From contig JABJCN010000061.1 of NCBI GenBank assembly GCA_018668635.1, forward strand, positions 1 to 41,428: a stretch of 41,428 nt of DNA, read 5' to 3'. Made by a program: the position numbers and the translations under genes. How positions within the stretch are numbered: the stretch's first letter is position 1; every line of letters starts with the position of its first letter. Source of the stretch: Opitutia bacterium. GTDB taxonomy: Bacteria > Verrucomicrobiota > Verrucomicrobiia > Opitutales > JABJCN01. Positions 1 through 9,259 of the stretch are shown here, piece after piece. The notes below the pieces were generated by a model. That model saw nothing but the letters and a program-made list of their open reading frames with translations, ran no database searches and had not been told where the DNA came from.

Positions 1-3000
1 ATTGCGAATCGCGTATCGTGCGCTGGGGGAAGGTATGTCGGGCGGCATCGCAGTTGCGTTCGCATGCCAAGTATTTGCGAAAGGATTCTCCCGATGCGTC
101 ATCACCTTTCAAAACGAACCGCAAGGACTTGCCCGGCAATCCTGTCGGAACAGGCGTACCCGATGCGTCCATGAAGGTCGGGAGGAGGTCAATGGTCGAG
201 ACCAAAGCCTTGGAACGATGATTCGGCTTGGTGGAACCGGGCCATCTGACAATAAAGGGAACCCGCAGGCCACCTTCGTAAACCGTCACCTTGCCACGTG
301 CCATCTGGGCGCCATGGTCGCCGATGAAAACGACAAGCGTGTTGTCTGCCTTACCTGATTCATCCAGCTCTTTAAGCAACTGGCCGATACAGGCGTCGAG
401 CCGCAACATGCAATCATAGTAATTGCGGGCGACCTTGCGCAGGCGTGGCGTTCCATCGCCGACATAGGGCATGACCTTAACGAGCTTCGGGTCGACACCC
501 TTGCCCGGAAGCCCGTCCACGCGCCCTTGCAACGGCCAATGAGCGTCCGGGTAATTTACAGTCATGAAGAACGGTTCGTCTCCGTCCCGGAAGAACTCAC
601 CGGCTTTCACTGCATATTCCGCGACCTTTCGCTTGGCGAAGTTCGATGATTTTTGATAACGAAAATCTACGAAATCCTCGATGGCCTCTGCGGGAATTAC
701 GTGTGTCTTTCCAATCAAGCCTGTGTGGTACCCGGCCTTCTTCAGCAGGGAATAAGTGGTGGGCCACTTCTTGAACCATCTGTAATTATGCGTGGCCAGA
801 CCGAGTTGTCCGTTCTGGTGAGGGTACAGGCCGGTGAAGATTGTGCTGCGAGAGGGACTGCAGACAGACTGTGTGACGTATCCATTTTCGAACAACACCC
901 CTTGGGAGGCCAATCGATCAATGTTCGGGGTTTTGATAACCGGATCGCCGTAGCAGGACAACTCACATCCGTGATCCTCGCCAACAATCAGCAGGATGTT
1001 CGGTCGAGGATCGGCGTTCGAAGCATGTGGGTCGACCGACTGGTCTCTCGCAAAAAGTGTTTCTTCACTCTCGGTCGAGAATGGAGATGCCGGTAGTCCG
1101 GCATCATTGATCAGATTGACTGGAGGATTTGGATAGGGAGACCATGCATAACGCACATGCCTTGGTTCAGCGACCTTCAGGCTTGAAACTGAAATAGTAT
1201 GCCTGTTGATGATCCTTGCGGTCGCCGGGTGGAAGATCCCGTCCAGACCGCAAACCTCAAAGTGGCGTATCGGTTTCCCGTTTGATGCGATGAGGCCTTT
1301 GCCTACATGCTTGAACGAGACAAGCAGTGTGTCTCCCTCAGGCTCGAAAACGTCGAGTAGGGGACCAGAGTAGGTCGCATGTTTCTTGAGTGCGTACGTC
1401 GTACCCAAAGCCCATTTCGCCAGGCGTTCGCCAACGGGTTTCTTTTGCCTGGGGTGGACGTCAGTTGGATGTCCGGTGTCGATCGTGACGGCCATGCCGA
1501 TGTTCTCGAGTTGATCAAGAGTACGACGTTGTCCTTCACGAAACCACGGCCATTCGGAACGATTGAGGGCAGGAAGCTGAACGAAGAGAAAGGGAAAGTC
1601 ACCTTGTCCCCATTGCTGTCGCCATTGCTTGATCAGCAGAGGAAACAATTGTCCGTGCTCGCGGACTCTCGTTGGCGTTTCAGCATTCGATTCGCCCTGA
1701 TACCAGATGGCTCCGCGAATCGCGTAGGGAATCAGCGGCTCAATCCCTGCTTCCCACATGAAACCCGGCTTGAACGAATGGTTTGGGCCGAACGAGTCAC
1801 CCGGAATCGTTAGCCCCAACTGAATCGCTGCGAGAAGATTCTGCTGTCCCCGCATCCGGCAGAATTCCCCCAGGCGCTTGTTGTCGAGCCAGTTGCCCGC
1901 AACCATCCCCTTGAACCCTGGGTCTGCCTCAAGCATCTCGCGGGGAACCCACGCCTCTGCCGGCGTGCCGCCAATCGCTGGACAGATCAGGCCGACGGGG
2001 ACTTTAAGCTCCCGCTGGAGCTGCCGGCCGAAATGCCACGCCACGGCGGAAAAGCTACCGGCGGATGTGCTCGACGCGGTTTCCCATTGGCCCTTACAGA
2101 ACTCCCCCGGGGTCAAACGAGCCAGATGCTGCTGTGTGTAAGTCCCGAGACTCCCGCGAGCACCCCCTTCCAAATGCAACAGCCGCAGATTGGGATTCGC
2201 CGCCGATGCCATTTCTTTTCCTGCGTTGAGGGATTGAGCGAGCATCCATTCCATATTGGACTGCCCGGCGCAGACCCACACCTCGCCAATCAATATGTCG
2301 GTCCGCTTGAGCTGTTCATCTCCGGACTGAACCGAGAGTGAAATGGGCGCGGCACTGGCCGGGCGGGGATCGAACCGGACAACCCAATCACCATGGATGC
2401 CGGACTTTGTCGTCAAGGTGTCTTCGCCAAGCTGCACGGACACCACGCTGCTTGGCCGGGCTTTGCCCCATATCGGAAGCGAAGCGGTTGCCTGCAAGAC
2501 CATGTGGTCGCTGAAAACGCGCGGAAGACTTAGTTGACTTACAGGCGTCGATCCGACGTCCAGCCAGCGCTGGGCAACCCGTTGGCCAACTTCCAACTTG
2601 GCCTGACGGTCAAAATGCAATCGATCATATAACTGGCGCTGCAGATCGCTGTTGTCGATGTATTCAATGGAAGGATTACGGTCCGCGGCCGCTGCCTGTT
2701 CTCGACGAACGACATTCGGACGAGTTCCTGCGGAAGCGATACCCCCAACGATCAACCGTGCCCTTGAGGCTCCGGGAAGGTCCCTGCGCAAGTTGGCCAA
2801 CAGTGTCTCGAGTCGCTCACCCGATGCTGCAGCCTCCGTTTTGTTATCACTTTCGCCCTGTACATAAAGCACCGCACGGATGCGAAATGACCGGCCACGG
2901 GGAAGAACATGCACGGCATCCGAGACCGTGCGGACGATATGCCGATACATGTGGTCATCACGCGACCCCTTGAGCCAGAAGCTGTTGCCTCCTCCGCCTC

Positions 3001-5497
3001 GCGAGGCCTTGATGATAGCGAAATCCCTGTGTCCGGCTGATCGAAGCGTCCGGGCGAAACCCACTTCCGGCCCCCAGAATACCGGGTTCTTTCCTTCCCC
3101 CTGCTGGGCTTTCAATGGCACGAACCTCCCGCCCGAATCACCAATCAATACCGCCGGGCCGTCGCCTGACCGGGTCGAGCGGTTGGACCAGAAAAACGGG
3201 ATAGTCGCGTCAAGCCCAGAGACCGGCGGTACCGGATCTGCACCATCAGCCGGGTCGATTGTGCCCAGTGAATTGGACTGTCCGGTCAGGACAAAGACAT
3301 CCAGCGGTTTCACCGCGTTCCCCATCCGGTCATTTCCCGTGGATGCCTCTTCGCGATTAGTAGCCACCAGATCGCTGAGGGGAATCCGCTGGAAGGTCAT
3401 GTGAGCCTGACTGCCCTCATAGAGGATGCCGACGGTCTTCTCGTCGATCATCGACATACAGGAGTAGCCGGCACTGGTCTCTTCATCTAGCAGCAAGCGA
3501 TGTTCTTTCGGCCAGGTCAGGCCTCGGTCGGGCGAAGCCTTGATGGTTATATGATGCCTGCCTCGCACGCTGTCGGGGTTTGAAAAAAGCAACCACTCCC
3601 CCAAATCCTCTCCGGTTTCCATACCGGGATCAACAAGGCTGGCCATGCAAGCCCGTGGTTCGATCAACGAACGTTCCGAAGTTGAGTGCTTCTTCCAGGT
3701 TTTCCCCATGTCATCCGTGGTCATCACAACCCGTACGGCCTTGCGGTTGTACCGGCAATTGAGCATCAGTGTGCCCGCTTTGGTTTCCACTACCTGTGCT
3801 TCCGTAGTATCGTCGAACGCCCCCGTCCCAACCTTCCATGTCATACCATGATCCTTTGAGTAAATGATCGTTGAACGCGGGAGCCTCTTTTTTTCGGGCG
3901 TATCCTGATACTGCGCCGCAAATACGATCGTCCCGTCGCGCATCGTGATCCCCTTCCCAGGTCCCTGCAAAATGAAGCACCACTCCGGTTTCTTCACCTG
4001 TTCGGTAATATTGATAGGCTCAGACCAGGAAACGCCATCGTCATCACTGCGTACTAGCATCAATTGACCGGTTTCCTCCGGTTTTAATCCTGGCCCGGAA
4101 CCTATCCACGAACGATTACCGTGACTCCAAGTGGCAGCGACCCAAACTGTGCCAGTGGTTTGATCGACCAGTATGGCCGGGTCCCCAATGCCATCATAAC
4201 GCCACCGCGGATCATTCCCCATGTCCATGATTACCTTCATGGGTTCCCACGTGCGACCACCATCTGTTGATCTTGACATGCCCACATCGATATCGCCGGG
4301 AAGGTCTCCACCCGATCTCCGTCGGACGTCATAGACTCCGATCAGAGTTCCTTTGTTCGTAGTCGCCAGACCGGGGATGCGATACGTGTGCACTCCATCG
4401 TCACCACCATTTCGCAAGGCCACTCCCATTTGTTGGATGGACGATGTATGGTTCAGCTTGAACGTTGTGCCATTCGAGAACTTAACTTTCTGGCACGTAG
4501 CCCCTACTCGATGGTCTATGTTGGCTTTCTTGTTGAGGCGGCAGGAAATCCAGACGTAGTTCGTGCCTTCAGCCAATTGGCAGTTAAGGTCAGGGTAGGA
4601 AAAAACTGATGCTGATGAATTTGATAGCCAATGCATAACTTTGTGCGTTGCAACCAGTCTGCTTGCAAGGAATCGATTTTGTTCGGTGCTGTGTCTCACT
4701 TGAAGAGACAAGATGTCAGCACGATTCGTGGAACCCGAGAGCGTGGCGTGCAACTCGGTTAATGAAATTGGATCCCGTTGGCCGTCTGTCTCGATCTTTA
4801 ATTTGAGCAGAGCGGATGTATCAGTCCCCACCAAGGCCGGAAGCGATAGTGGAATGACCTCGACATCGATGATTTTCTGCGGGCGGGTGGGTCCAATGCG
4901 AACGTCATCGATGAGGATGCCTCTTGTCGGTGGACTTGAACAACTGAACTGCAATCCTTTTATCCCAACTGGCAAAGTCACCTTCACATGGCTCAAGAAC
5001 GCTCGTCCAACTCGCACTTTCTTGTCGCCATTATATATCTCTTCCCAGCTATTACCCCGGTCGACGGAGATTTGGAAGGAAAAGGGAGTCCGGCTTGTCC
5101 AACGTTCTGCCCAGAAGGTCAGTTCCCTGGGCACTTGGGAATTCCCTGCGGGCTTTAGGGTCACCGTGGATTTTTCCCCTCCGGTCAAGTGGAGACACTG
5201 TTTCCCTGTTTTCGAATAATTTTTGTTTATAACAACTGTACCGTTCCCTTTTGTCCAAGTTCCGACCGAGGTCTTGATTTGATCAAACGGCCCGGGTTTC
5301 ATTTTCTCGAAACTGGTTTTACATTCCTCGTTTGCGTCATCGGGTTTTGGAGCGCAGGCTAGGTCGTTTTCAAAAGTATTTCCCAGTCGACTGATCTTCG
5401 AGGTTACGATGTGTTTTGTATCATTCCCAAAAGTAAATCCTGACAGGAATATAATTCCAGCGACGAATGCCCACCTTGATGATAGTGATCCGCACAT
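1..5497 (-). CDS. Giant exported fusion: sialidase + SASA esterase + sialate O-acetylesterase + sulfatase (3' end outside window)
   Basis: One frame stays open from the ATG at 5497 to the left edge (1832 codons, no stop); I checked the frame at eight scattered points. An in-frame TAA lies upstream and AAGGA sits 8 bases before the ATG. Signal peptide at about residues 1-24, then a jelly-roll-like stretch (45-185) and a BNR_assoc_N-like region (186-355). The GH33 sialidase (365-715) has YRIP at 372-375, D404, Asp boxes and Tyr678. A SASA/DUF303 esterase has GQSN at 739-742 with D958/H961. A sialate O-acetylesterase has GQSN at 1078-1081 with D1346/H1348. The sulfatase has D1508, the formylglycine motif C1546-S-P-S-R and D1727-H1728; its 'PHQNG' and 'GLIGKTHV' segments resemble sulfamidase (SGSH, S1_8). 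It probably strips sialic acid, acetyl and sulfate groups from host or algal glycans outside the cell or in the periplasm. Every module keeps its catalytic residues. The order of activities is seen; the substrate is inferred. Confidence 0.93.
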   Translation of the reverse strand, partial: MCGSLSSRWAFVAGIIFLSGFTFGNDTKHIVTSKISRLGNTFENDLACAPKPDDANEECKTSFEKMKPGPFDQIKTSVGTWTKGNGTVVINKNYSKTGKQCLHLTGGEKSTVTLKPAGNSQVPRELTFWAERWTSRTPFSFQISVDRGNSWEEIYNGDKKVRVGRAFLSHVKVTLPVGIKGLQFSCSSPPTRGILIDDVRIGPTRPQKIIDVEVIPLSLPALVGTDTSALLKLKIETDGQRDPISLTELHATLSGSTNRADILSLQVRHSTEQNRFLASRLVATHKVMHWLSNSSASVFSYPDLNCQLAEGTNYVWISCRLNKKANIDHRVGATCQKVKFSNGTTFKLNHTSSIQQMGVALRNGGDDGVHTYRIPGLATTNKGTLIGVYDVRRRSGGDLPGDIDVGMSRSTDGGRTWEPMKVIMDMGNDPRWRYDGIGDPAILVDQTTGTVWVAATWSHGNRSWIGSGPGLKPEETGQLMLVRSDDDGVSWSEPINITEQVKKPEWCFILQGPGKGITMRDGTIVFAAQYQDTPEKKRLPRSTIIYSKDHGMTWKVGTGAFDDTTEAQVVETKAGTLMLNCRYNRKAVRVVMTTDDMGKTWKKHSTSERSLIEPRACMASLVDPGMETGEDLGEWLLFSNPDSVRGRHHITIKASPDRGLTWPKEHRLLLDEETSAGYSCMSMIDEKTVGILYEGSQAHMTFQRIPLSDLVATNREEASTGNDRMGNAVKPLDVFVLTGQSNSLGTIDPADGADPVPPVSGLDATIPFFWSNRSTRSGDGPAVLIGDSGGRFVPLKAQQGEGKNPVFWGPEVGFARTLRSAGHRDFAIIKASRGGGGNSFWLKGSRDDHMYRHIVRTVSDAVHVLPRGRSFRIRAVLYVQGESDNKTEAAASGERLETLLANLRRDLPGASRARLIVGGIASAGTRPNVVRREQAAAADRNPSIEYIDNSDLQRQLYDRLHFDRQAKLEVGQRVAQRWLDVGSTPVSQLSLPRVFSDHMVLQATASLPIWGKARPSSVVSVQLGEDTLTTKSGIHGDWVVRFDPRPASAAPISLSVQSGDEQLKRTDILIGEVWVCAGQSNMEWMLAQSLNAGKEMASAANPNLRLLHLEGGARGSLGTYTQQHLARLTPGEFCKGQWETASSTSAGSFSAVAWHFGRQLQRELKVPVGLICPAIGGTPAEAWVPREMLEADPGFKGMVAGNWLDNKRLGEFCRMRGQQNLLAAIQLGLTIPGDSFGPNHSFKPGFMWEAGIEPLIPYAIRGAIWYQGESNAETPTRVREHGQLFPLLIKQWRQQWGQGDFPFLFVQLPALNRSEWPWFREGQRRTLDQLENIGMAVTIDTGHPTDVHPRQKKPVGERLAKWALGTTYALKKHATYSGPLLDVFEPEGDTLLVSFKHVGKGLIASNGKPIRHFEVCGLDGIFHPATARIINRHTISVSSLKVAEPRHVRYAWSPYPNPPVNLINDAGLPASPFSTESEETLFARDQSVDPHASNADPRPNILLIVGEDHGCELSCYGDPVIKTPNIDRLASQGVLFENGYVTQSVCSPSRSTIFTGLYPHQNGQLGLATHNYRWFKKWPTTYSLLKKAGYHTGLIGKTHVIPAEAIEDFVDFRYQKSSNFAKRKVAEYAVKAGEFFRDGDEPFFMTVNYPDAHWPLQGRVDGLPGKGVDPKLVKVMPYVGDGTPRLRKVARNYYDCMLRLDACIGQLLKELDESGKADNTLVVFIGDHGAQMARGKVTVYEGGLRVPFIVRWPGSTKPNHRSKALVSTIDLLPTFMDASGTPVPTGLPGKSLRFVLKGDDASGESFRKYLACERNCDAARHTFPQRTIRDSQ

Positions 5498-5543
5498 TTT
5501 TGTATTCCTTGGTTAGAAATTAACTCTCCATTGGGCTCGGAGA

Positions 5544-6728
5544 TTATTTTCTTGTACTGGATTGAATCCAACCGAGCCCGAACCGGGCAAACACAATCTG
5601 CTTGTATCCGTCCTTTTCGTAGAGGTTCCCGATTGTCTGGTCGCCCAGTATGACCAGGCAGGAATATGCGCTTCCACCTATGTAAATGAGTTTGGAATGC
5701 TTCCATGTTTGTCCATCGTCATAACTGGCACGGACTGTGAGTTTGTCACGCCGGCTTGTACTGGCCGGATTTGAAAAGAGGATGACTCCGTCCTCCTTTT
5801 TTCCGGGCCAGCTATACCTCCGAATGCTAGCTTGGCAGATGGGTTCGATCAGTTGCTTGTCGTGGCGTTGGTCGTGCCATGTCAGGCCACCGTCATCGCT
5901 GAAACAGACCTGACGCGCACGGGTATCCTTGTCATAGTTTCTCATGTTGAGGAGGAGTCGTCCGTCTGAGAGCTCGACAACTTCGCACTCATTGACCATT
6001 GGCTTTGGCGCAATGCCTCCAAGTTCCCAGGTCTTTCCGTGATCGTCGGAATAGATGACGTGTGACCGAAAGCTGCGGTCTCCATTTATCTGCAGCTTGT
6101 GGTCGCAGGGGATGACGAGCCTGCCGGCATGCTTACTTTTCTCGAGCTGTATGCCTGCCCCCGGCCCCGTGGCGTACCAAGTCCATTCGTTTTTCTTGGT
6201 TGCAGAGGTAATTTCCGTTGGCTTGGCCCAGGTCTTCCCATCATCAGTTGAATGGGACACGAATACTCGGCGGGAGTCCCTGCCAAACCCGGGCTTGATT
6301 TTGCTTTCATGCAATGAACCGGAGTTCCATGTTAAAAGGAGCCATATGGTGCCGGTGGTACTGTCCACTACCGGACACGGGTTGCCACAGGTATTTGGGC
6401 CGTCATCCCAGACAACCTGCATGGGTTTCCATGTATTTCCGCCATCCACGGAACGTCGAAGGACAAGATCAATATCACCAGTGTCAGACCGACTCTTTTT
6501 GCGTCCCTCACAGAAAGCGAGCAGTGTTCCTTTTGATGTAACCACTGTGGAGGGGATTCGATAGGTATGGTAAGCGCCTTTCCCTGAAGTAAAAACATTT
6601 GTTTCCTTTGGCGCAGCCTGAAGTACTTTTCCGGATATGCAGAGGATGGTAGTTGTTAATGCCATGAGAGGCATTTGGAAGTAGGGCTTAAGATTCATCC
6701 ATTGGTTCAGTTTAGAGTTTTCCATCAT
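5544..6728 (-). CDS. nanH: Exo-alpha-sialidase, GH33, secreted
   Basis: Hydrolyses terminal sialic acids. A six-bladed BNR propeller follows the signal peptide: YRIP (Arg57 of the arginine triad), GDIDL, and Asp boxes SVDGGNTW, STDDGKTW, YSDDHGKTW, SDDGGLTW and SYDDGQTW. NECEVVEL carries the likely catalytic Glu, NMRNY and STSRR the other triad arginines, and SAYSC the Tyr nucleophile. Its 394 residues fit a single-domain sialidase. The ATG at 6728 overlaps the PhyH gene by 17 bases; Met11 (6698) gives a more ordinary signal peptide (MNLKPYF...LCISGKVLQA) and is an equally good start. It lies 46 bases upstream of the giant fusion, which carries a second sialidase module, so two non-identical sialidases are probably co-transcribed. 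Confidence 0.93.
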   Translation of the reverse strand: MMENSKLNQWMNLKPYFQMPLMALTTTILCISGKVLQAAPKETNVFTSGKGAYHTYRIPSTVVTSKGTLLAFCEGRKKSRSDTGDIDLVLRRSVDGGNTWKPMQVVWDDGPNTCGNPCPVVDSTTGTIWLLLTWNSGSLHESKIKPGFGRDSRRVFVSHSTDDGKTWAKPTEITSATKKNEWTWYATGPGAGIQLEKSKHAGRLVIPCDHKLQINGDRSFRSHVIYSDDHGKTWELGGIAPKPMVNECEVVELSDGRLLLNMRNYDKDTRARQVCFSDDGGLTWHDQRHDKQLIEPICQASIRRYSWPGKKEDGVILFSNPASTSRRDKLTVRASYDDGQTWKHSKLIYIGGSAYSCLVILGDQTIGNLYEKDGYKQIVFARFGLGWIQSSTRK

Positions 6729-7473
6729 CAGTCATTTCGGCGATAAGCTTTTCTTGGTAAGCCTTGTGGGTTACAGTATCCTGGTTAGCGCTTTTACCAT
6801 AAAAAATGAATCCCAAGGCTCTACGAGACCTTGTTTGACTGAGGTTGGCATCGGCGCGATGGATGGTCAAGGCATGGTGGGCCAACAAATCGCCGGGGTT
6901 GGCGGGGCAGGGGACTTCCTCGCGTGTTTCGTTCTTACCAAAATCCACGATTCCTTGTGAGAATCCAAGTGTTTGCGTCCGTTCATGTGGTCGCATTCCA
7001 TCGAGATGTGATCCGCGAAGGTATCGAATGCAACCATTCTTCTCGTCCACCGGGTCAAGCGCCATCCACATCGTCAGGGCTTGGCAGGGTTCGATCATGA
7101 AGTAATAACCATCTTGATGTGCGGGCGTAGCTTGGCCGAGCTTCGGGGGTTTATTGAAATACTGGAGATTCATACCGATAACAGGTTCGCCCAGTAGTTT
7201 CTCGGCTAGTTGTCTCGGTCTTTCCATGAAAAAAGCTTCGAAGAATTCATCATGTTCCTGTAATTGTTGGATTTGTTTGAGCGTACCCAAGTCATGTTTG
7301 TCTTCATAAAATACATGCTTTGCGGGTAAATCCGGGATAACCACCTCGATAAAACGTGCCAGTGTATCTTCAATTAACTGTAGTTCCTCCATTTGAACAA
7401 ACTGAGGTACCTCAACGAATCCATCCTGCTCAAATTTTGCTTTAATTTGAGTGCAGGGAGTTGGTCTACTCAT
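6712..7473 (-). CDS. Phytanoyl-CoA dioxygenase (PhyH) family protein
   Basis: Fe(II)/2-oxoglutarate-dependent dioxygenase of the PhyH family. The iron triad is visible as H119-x-D121 (in AHQDGYYF) and H205 (in LTIHRAD), followed by the 2-oxoglutarate-binding arginine in TRSRRALG. The protein is 253 aa, normal for the family, with no signal peptide, so it is cytoplasmic. The frame also allows a TTG start at 7485. I chose the ATG at 7473, which overlaps the carbonic anhydrase stop by 8 bases and suggests translational coupling. PhyH proteins in PVC genomes hydroxylate many unknown substrates; the position between carbonic anhydrase and sialidase does not fix the substrate. Confidence 0.88.
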   Translation of the reverse strand: MSRPTPCTQIKAKFEQDGFVEVPQFVQMEELQLIEDTLARFIEVVIPDLPAKHVFYEDKHDLGTLKQIQQLQEHDEFFEAFFMERPRQLAEKLLGEPVIGMNLQYFNKPPKLGQATPAHQDGYYFMIEPCQALTMWMALDPVDEKNGCIRYLRGSHLDGMRPHERTQTLGFSQGIVDFGKNETREEVPCPANPGDLLAHHALTIHRADANLSQTRSRRALGFIFYGKSANQDTVTHKAYQEKLIAEMTDDGKL

Positions 7474-8077
7474 CAAGAAATTCAACGATCCCGCGTTTTA
7501 GTGAATATTTGGCTCCGACAATTTGAAGACCATGCTGCTGGAGTTCATCAAGAATGGGGGATCCATTACGCAACTTCTTGACCGAGGCTCGAATATTTGC
7601 ACGGACTGCTTCCATAAGCAGTTCTTCGGGATCACTGCATTCAGGGGTGCCGATAAGTGGTTCCACTGCGGGACGGATGCGGTCGACTATTGAATGAAGG
7701 CTTCTTGAATAGTTGTCTTCAGTATTTGTAAGGTCGTCAATGGTTGCTGCAACTGCACCACATTGGGAATGTCCGAGAACCACAACCAGAGGAGTTCCGA
7801 ATTCTTTTGCTGCAAATTCAATGCTTCCAATCTGGGATGGGGCTACAATGTTTCCGGCAACGCGTATCACAAATAGGTCACCAAGTCCCTGATCAAAAAC
7901 AATCTCTGCCGGGACACGGGCATCCGAGCATCCGAGTATTATGGCAAATGGCTCCTGTCCACCCACCAGTTGATTACGGCGGGCTTCATTGACAAGGCCC
8001 TGGGTTTTGCCGTCCCCCTTTATAAATCCTCGGTTTCCTGCCTTTAGGCGTGTAAGTGCTTCTTCTGCTGATAACAT
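7466..8077 (-). CDS. Beta-class carbonic anhydrase
   Basis: Interconverts CO2 and bicarbonate in the cytoplasm. Zinc ligands and the catalytic dyad are seen in order: C50-S-D52-A-R54, then H103-S-Q-C106-G-A, exactly the beta-class pattern. The 203 aa length matches prokaryotic members. The frame is open upstream to 8170, but that stretch lies inside the SDR gene; the ATG at 8077, 19 bases after the SDR stop, gives the family-typical N-terminus (MLSAEEALTRLKAGN). It sits between SDR and PhyH genes in the same orientation. Why a carbonic anhydrase belongs in this run is unclear. Confidence 0.93.
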   Translation of the reverse strand: MLSAEEALTRLKAGNRGFIKGDGKTQGLVNEARRNQLVGGQEPFAIILGCSDARVPAEIVFDQGLGDLFVIRVAGNIVAPSQIGSIEFAAKEFGTPLVVVLGHSQCGAVAATIDDLTNTEDNYSRSLHSIVDRIRPAVEPLIGTPECSDPEELLMEAVRANIRASVKKLRNGSPILDELQQHGLQIVGAKYSLKRGIVEFLDE

Positions 8078-8096
8078 TTTAGTGTGAAATTGAATA

Positions 8097-8867
8097 TCAG
8101 GCGTGCATGACTTGTCCGCCATCCACATTGATTGTTTGCCCAGTAATATTTCTTCCCATGGACGATGCAAGAAATACTGCTACAGCTGCGCATTCCTCAG
8201 GGGTCTGCCAGCGACCAAGCGGGGCGATGGACTGGATTTTTTCATTGGCCCAAACATCGTATTCCTGGCGTTCATTTTCCGGGATTTGCTCTTGTAGCGC
8301 CTGCCAGACGGACTGGTTGATGGGGGTCCTGACCATTCCCGGTGACAGGGCATTGGCCCGAATCTTATAGGGAGCAAGGTCCTTTGCCACACATTGCATG
8401 AAGTTGATAACGCCTGCCTTTGCCGCCGAGTAAGGTGGGTCGGTCTGCGAGCCTATCTGACCGGCGACCGAGGCAATAAAGAGCATGGACCCTTCCTCCT
8501 GTTCCCGGAGATACGGGGTAAAGGCATGGGCAAAATTTACTGCACCCAGCAGGTTGACGCGAAGGGTATCCTCCCAGTCTCCTGGATCTAGATTCCAGAA
8601 GGGGTAACCGAACTTGCCTGATCCCATGCCGGCTGCGAAGACTGCATGGTCGATGCGTCCGATATATTTGCTGATTTCATCTACTGATTCCTTCAAGGCA
8701 GAAAAGTCACGGACATCAGCCTGCCTTGCATTTGCACCAACAGGTTCAACAAGATCGATGACACAGACCCAGCAGCCTTCAGCCTCAAAGCATTCAGTGA
8801 TGGCTTTGCCAATGCCACTTGCTCCTCCCACGACAACGGCTCCTTGGCCTTTCATTTTCAGATTCAT
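8097..8867 (-). CDS. Short-chain dehydrogenase/reductase (SDR)
   Basis: NAD(P)-dependent oxidoreductase of the classical SDR type, 256 aa. The Rossmann glycine motif GGASGIG is at 14-20 and an acidic residue after beta-2 (VIDLV, D38) suggests NAD preference. The catalytic Ser is near 133 (IASVAG), with Y146-S-A-A-K150. The C-terminus NITGQTINVDGGQVMHA is the family's usual ending. Start ATG at 8867. It follows the cupin gene by 21 bases and precedes carbonic anhydrase by 19, so it is likely operonic. The substrate is not deducible; a sugar or hydroxy acid would fit the neighbours. Confidence 0.92.
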   Translation of the reverse strand: MNLKMKGQGAVVVGGASGIGKAITECFEAEGCWVCVIDLVEPVGANARQADVRDFSALKESVDEISKYIGRIDHAVFAAGMGSGKFGYPFWNLDPGDWEDTLRVNLLGAVNFAHAFTPYLREQEEGSMLFIASVAGQIGSQTDPPYSAAKAGVINFMQCVAKDLAPYKIRANALSPGMVRTPINQSVWQALQEQIPENERQEYDVWANEKIQSIAPLGRWQTPEECAAVAVFLASSMGRNITGQTINVDGGQVMHA

Positions 8868-8888
8868 TGGGTCCAGGAAGAGGCTTGC

Positions 8889-9257
8889 TCAAGAAGGATA
8901 ATAAACATCTGAATCATCGATATCCGGAATACCAATCACAAGCACTTTCATTTTGCCGACAGCTCCATGGACCACCCCGGGAGGAATATGGACCATTGAT
9001 CCTTTTCTAACCTCCTTCTCCTTTCCGTCGAGGACGATCTGGCCTTCACCTTCAAGTACATAGTACAGCTCAGTTGCAAGCTTGTGGTAATGTGGCTTTG
9101 CCCCATCAATTTCAACGGTGTGTGCCCAGGCTGCAACATTGTCATCTTCCTGACTGATAAGACGTTGTCTATATCCACAGGTACTGGGTTCCTTTTTTAT
9201 TTCATCCTCATGTCGAAGAAGAAGCTTGGTGTTTGAATCCGGTATTTTCTGACTCAT
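8889..9257 (-). CDS. Small cupin-domain protein
   Basis: A 122-residue single-domain cupin. The first cupin motif is seen around HYHKLATELYYVLEGEG (the two His and the Glu are metal ligands) and the second around HIPPGVVHGAVG. These small cupins bind a metal and act as sugar isomerases, dioxygenases or sensors; the sequence does not decide which. Its ATG is two bases after the rlmN stop, so the two are almost certainly co-transcribed and perhaps translationally coupled. No signal peptide. Confidence 0.88.
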   Translation of the reverse strand: MSQKIPDSNTKLLLRHEDEIKKEPSTCGYRQRLISQEDDNVAAWAHTVEIDGAKPHYHKLATELYYVLEGEGQIVLDGKEKEVRKGSMVHIPPGVVHGAVGKMKVLVIGIPDIDDSDVYYPS

Positions 9258-9259
9258 TT

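Noticed and set aside
1-5497. Idea that the left 5.5 kb is a pseudogene region of many short frames
   Set aside because: The numerous short frames are shadows; the true minus-strand frame is continuous and only lacks a stop inside the window.
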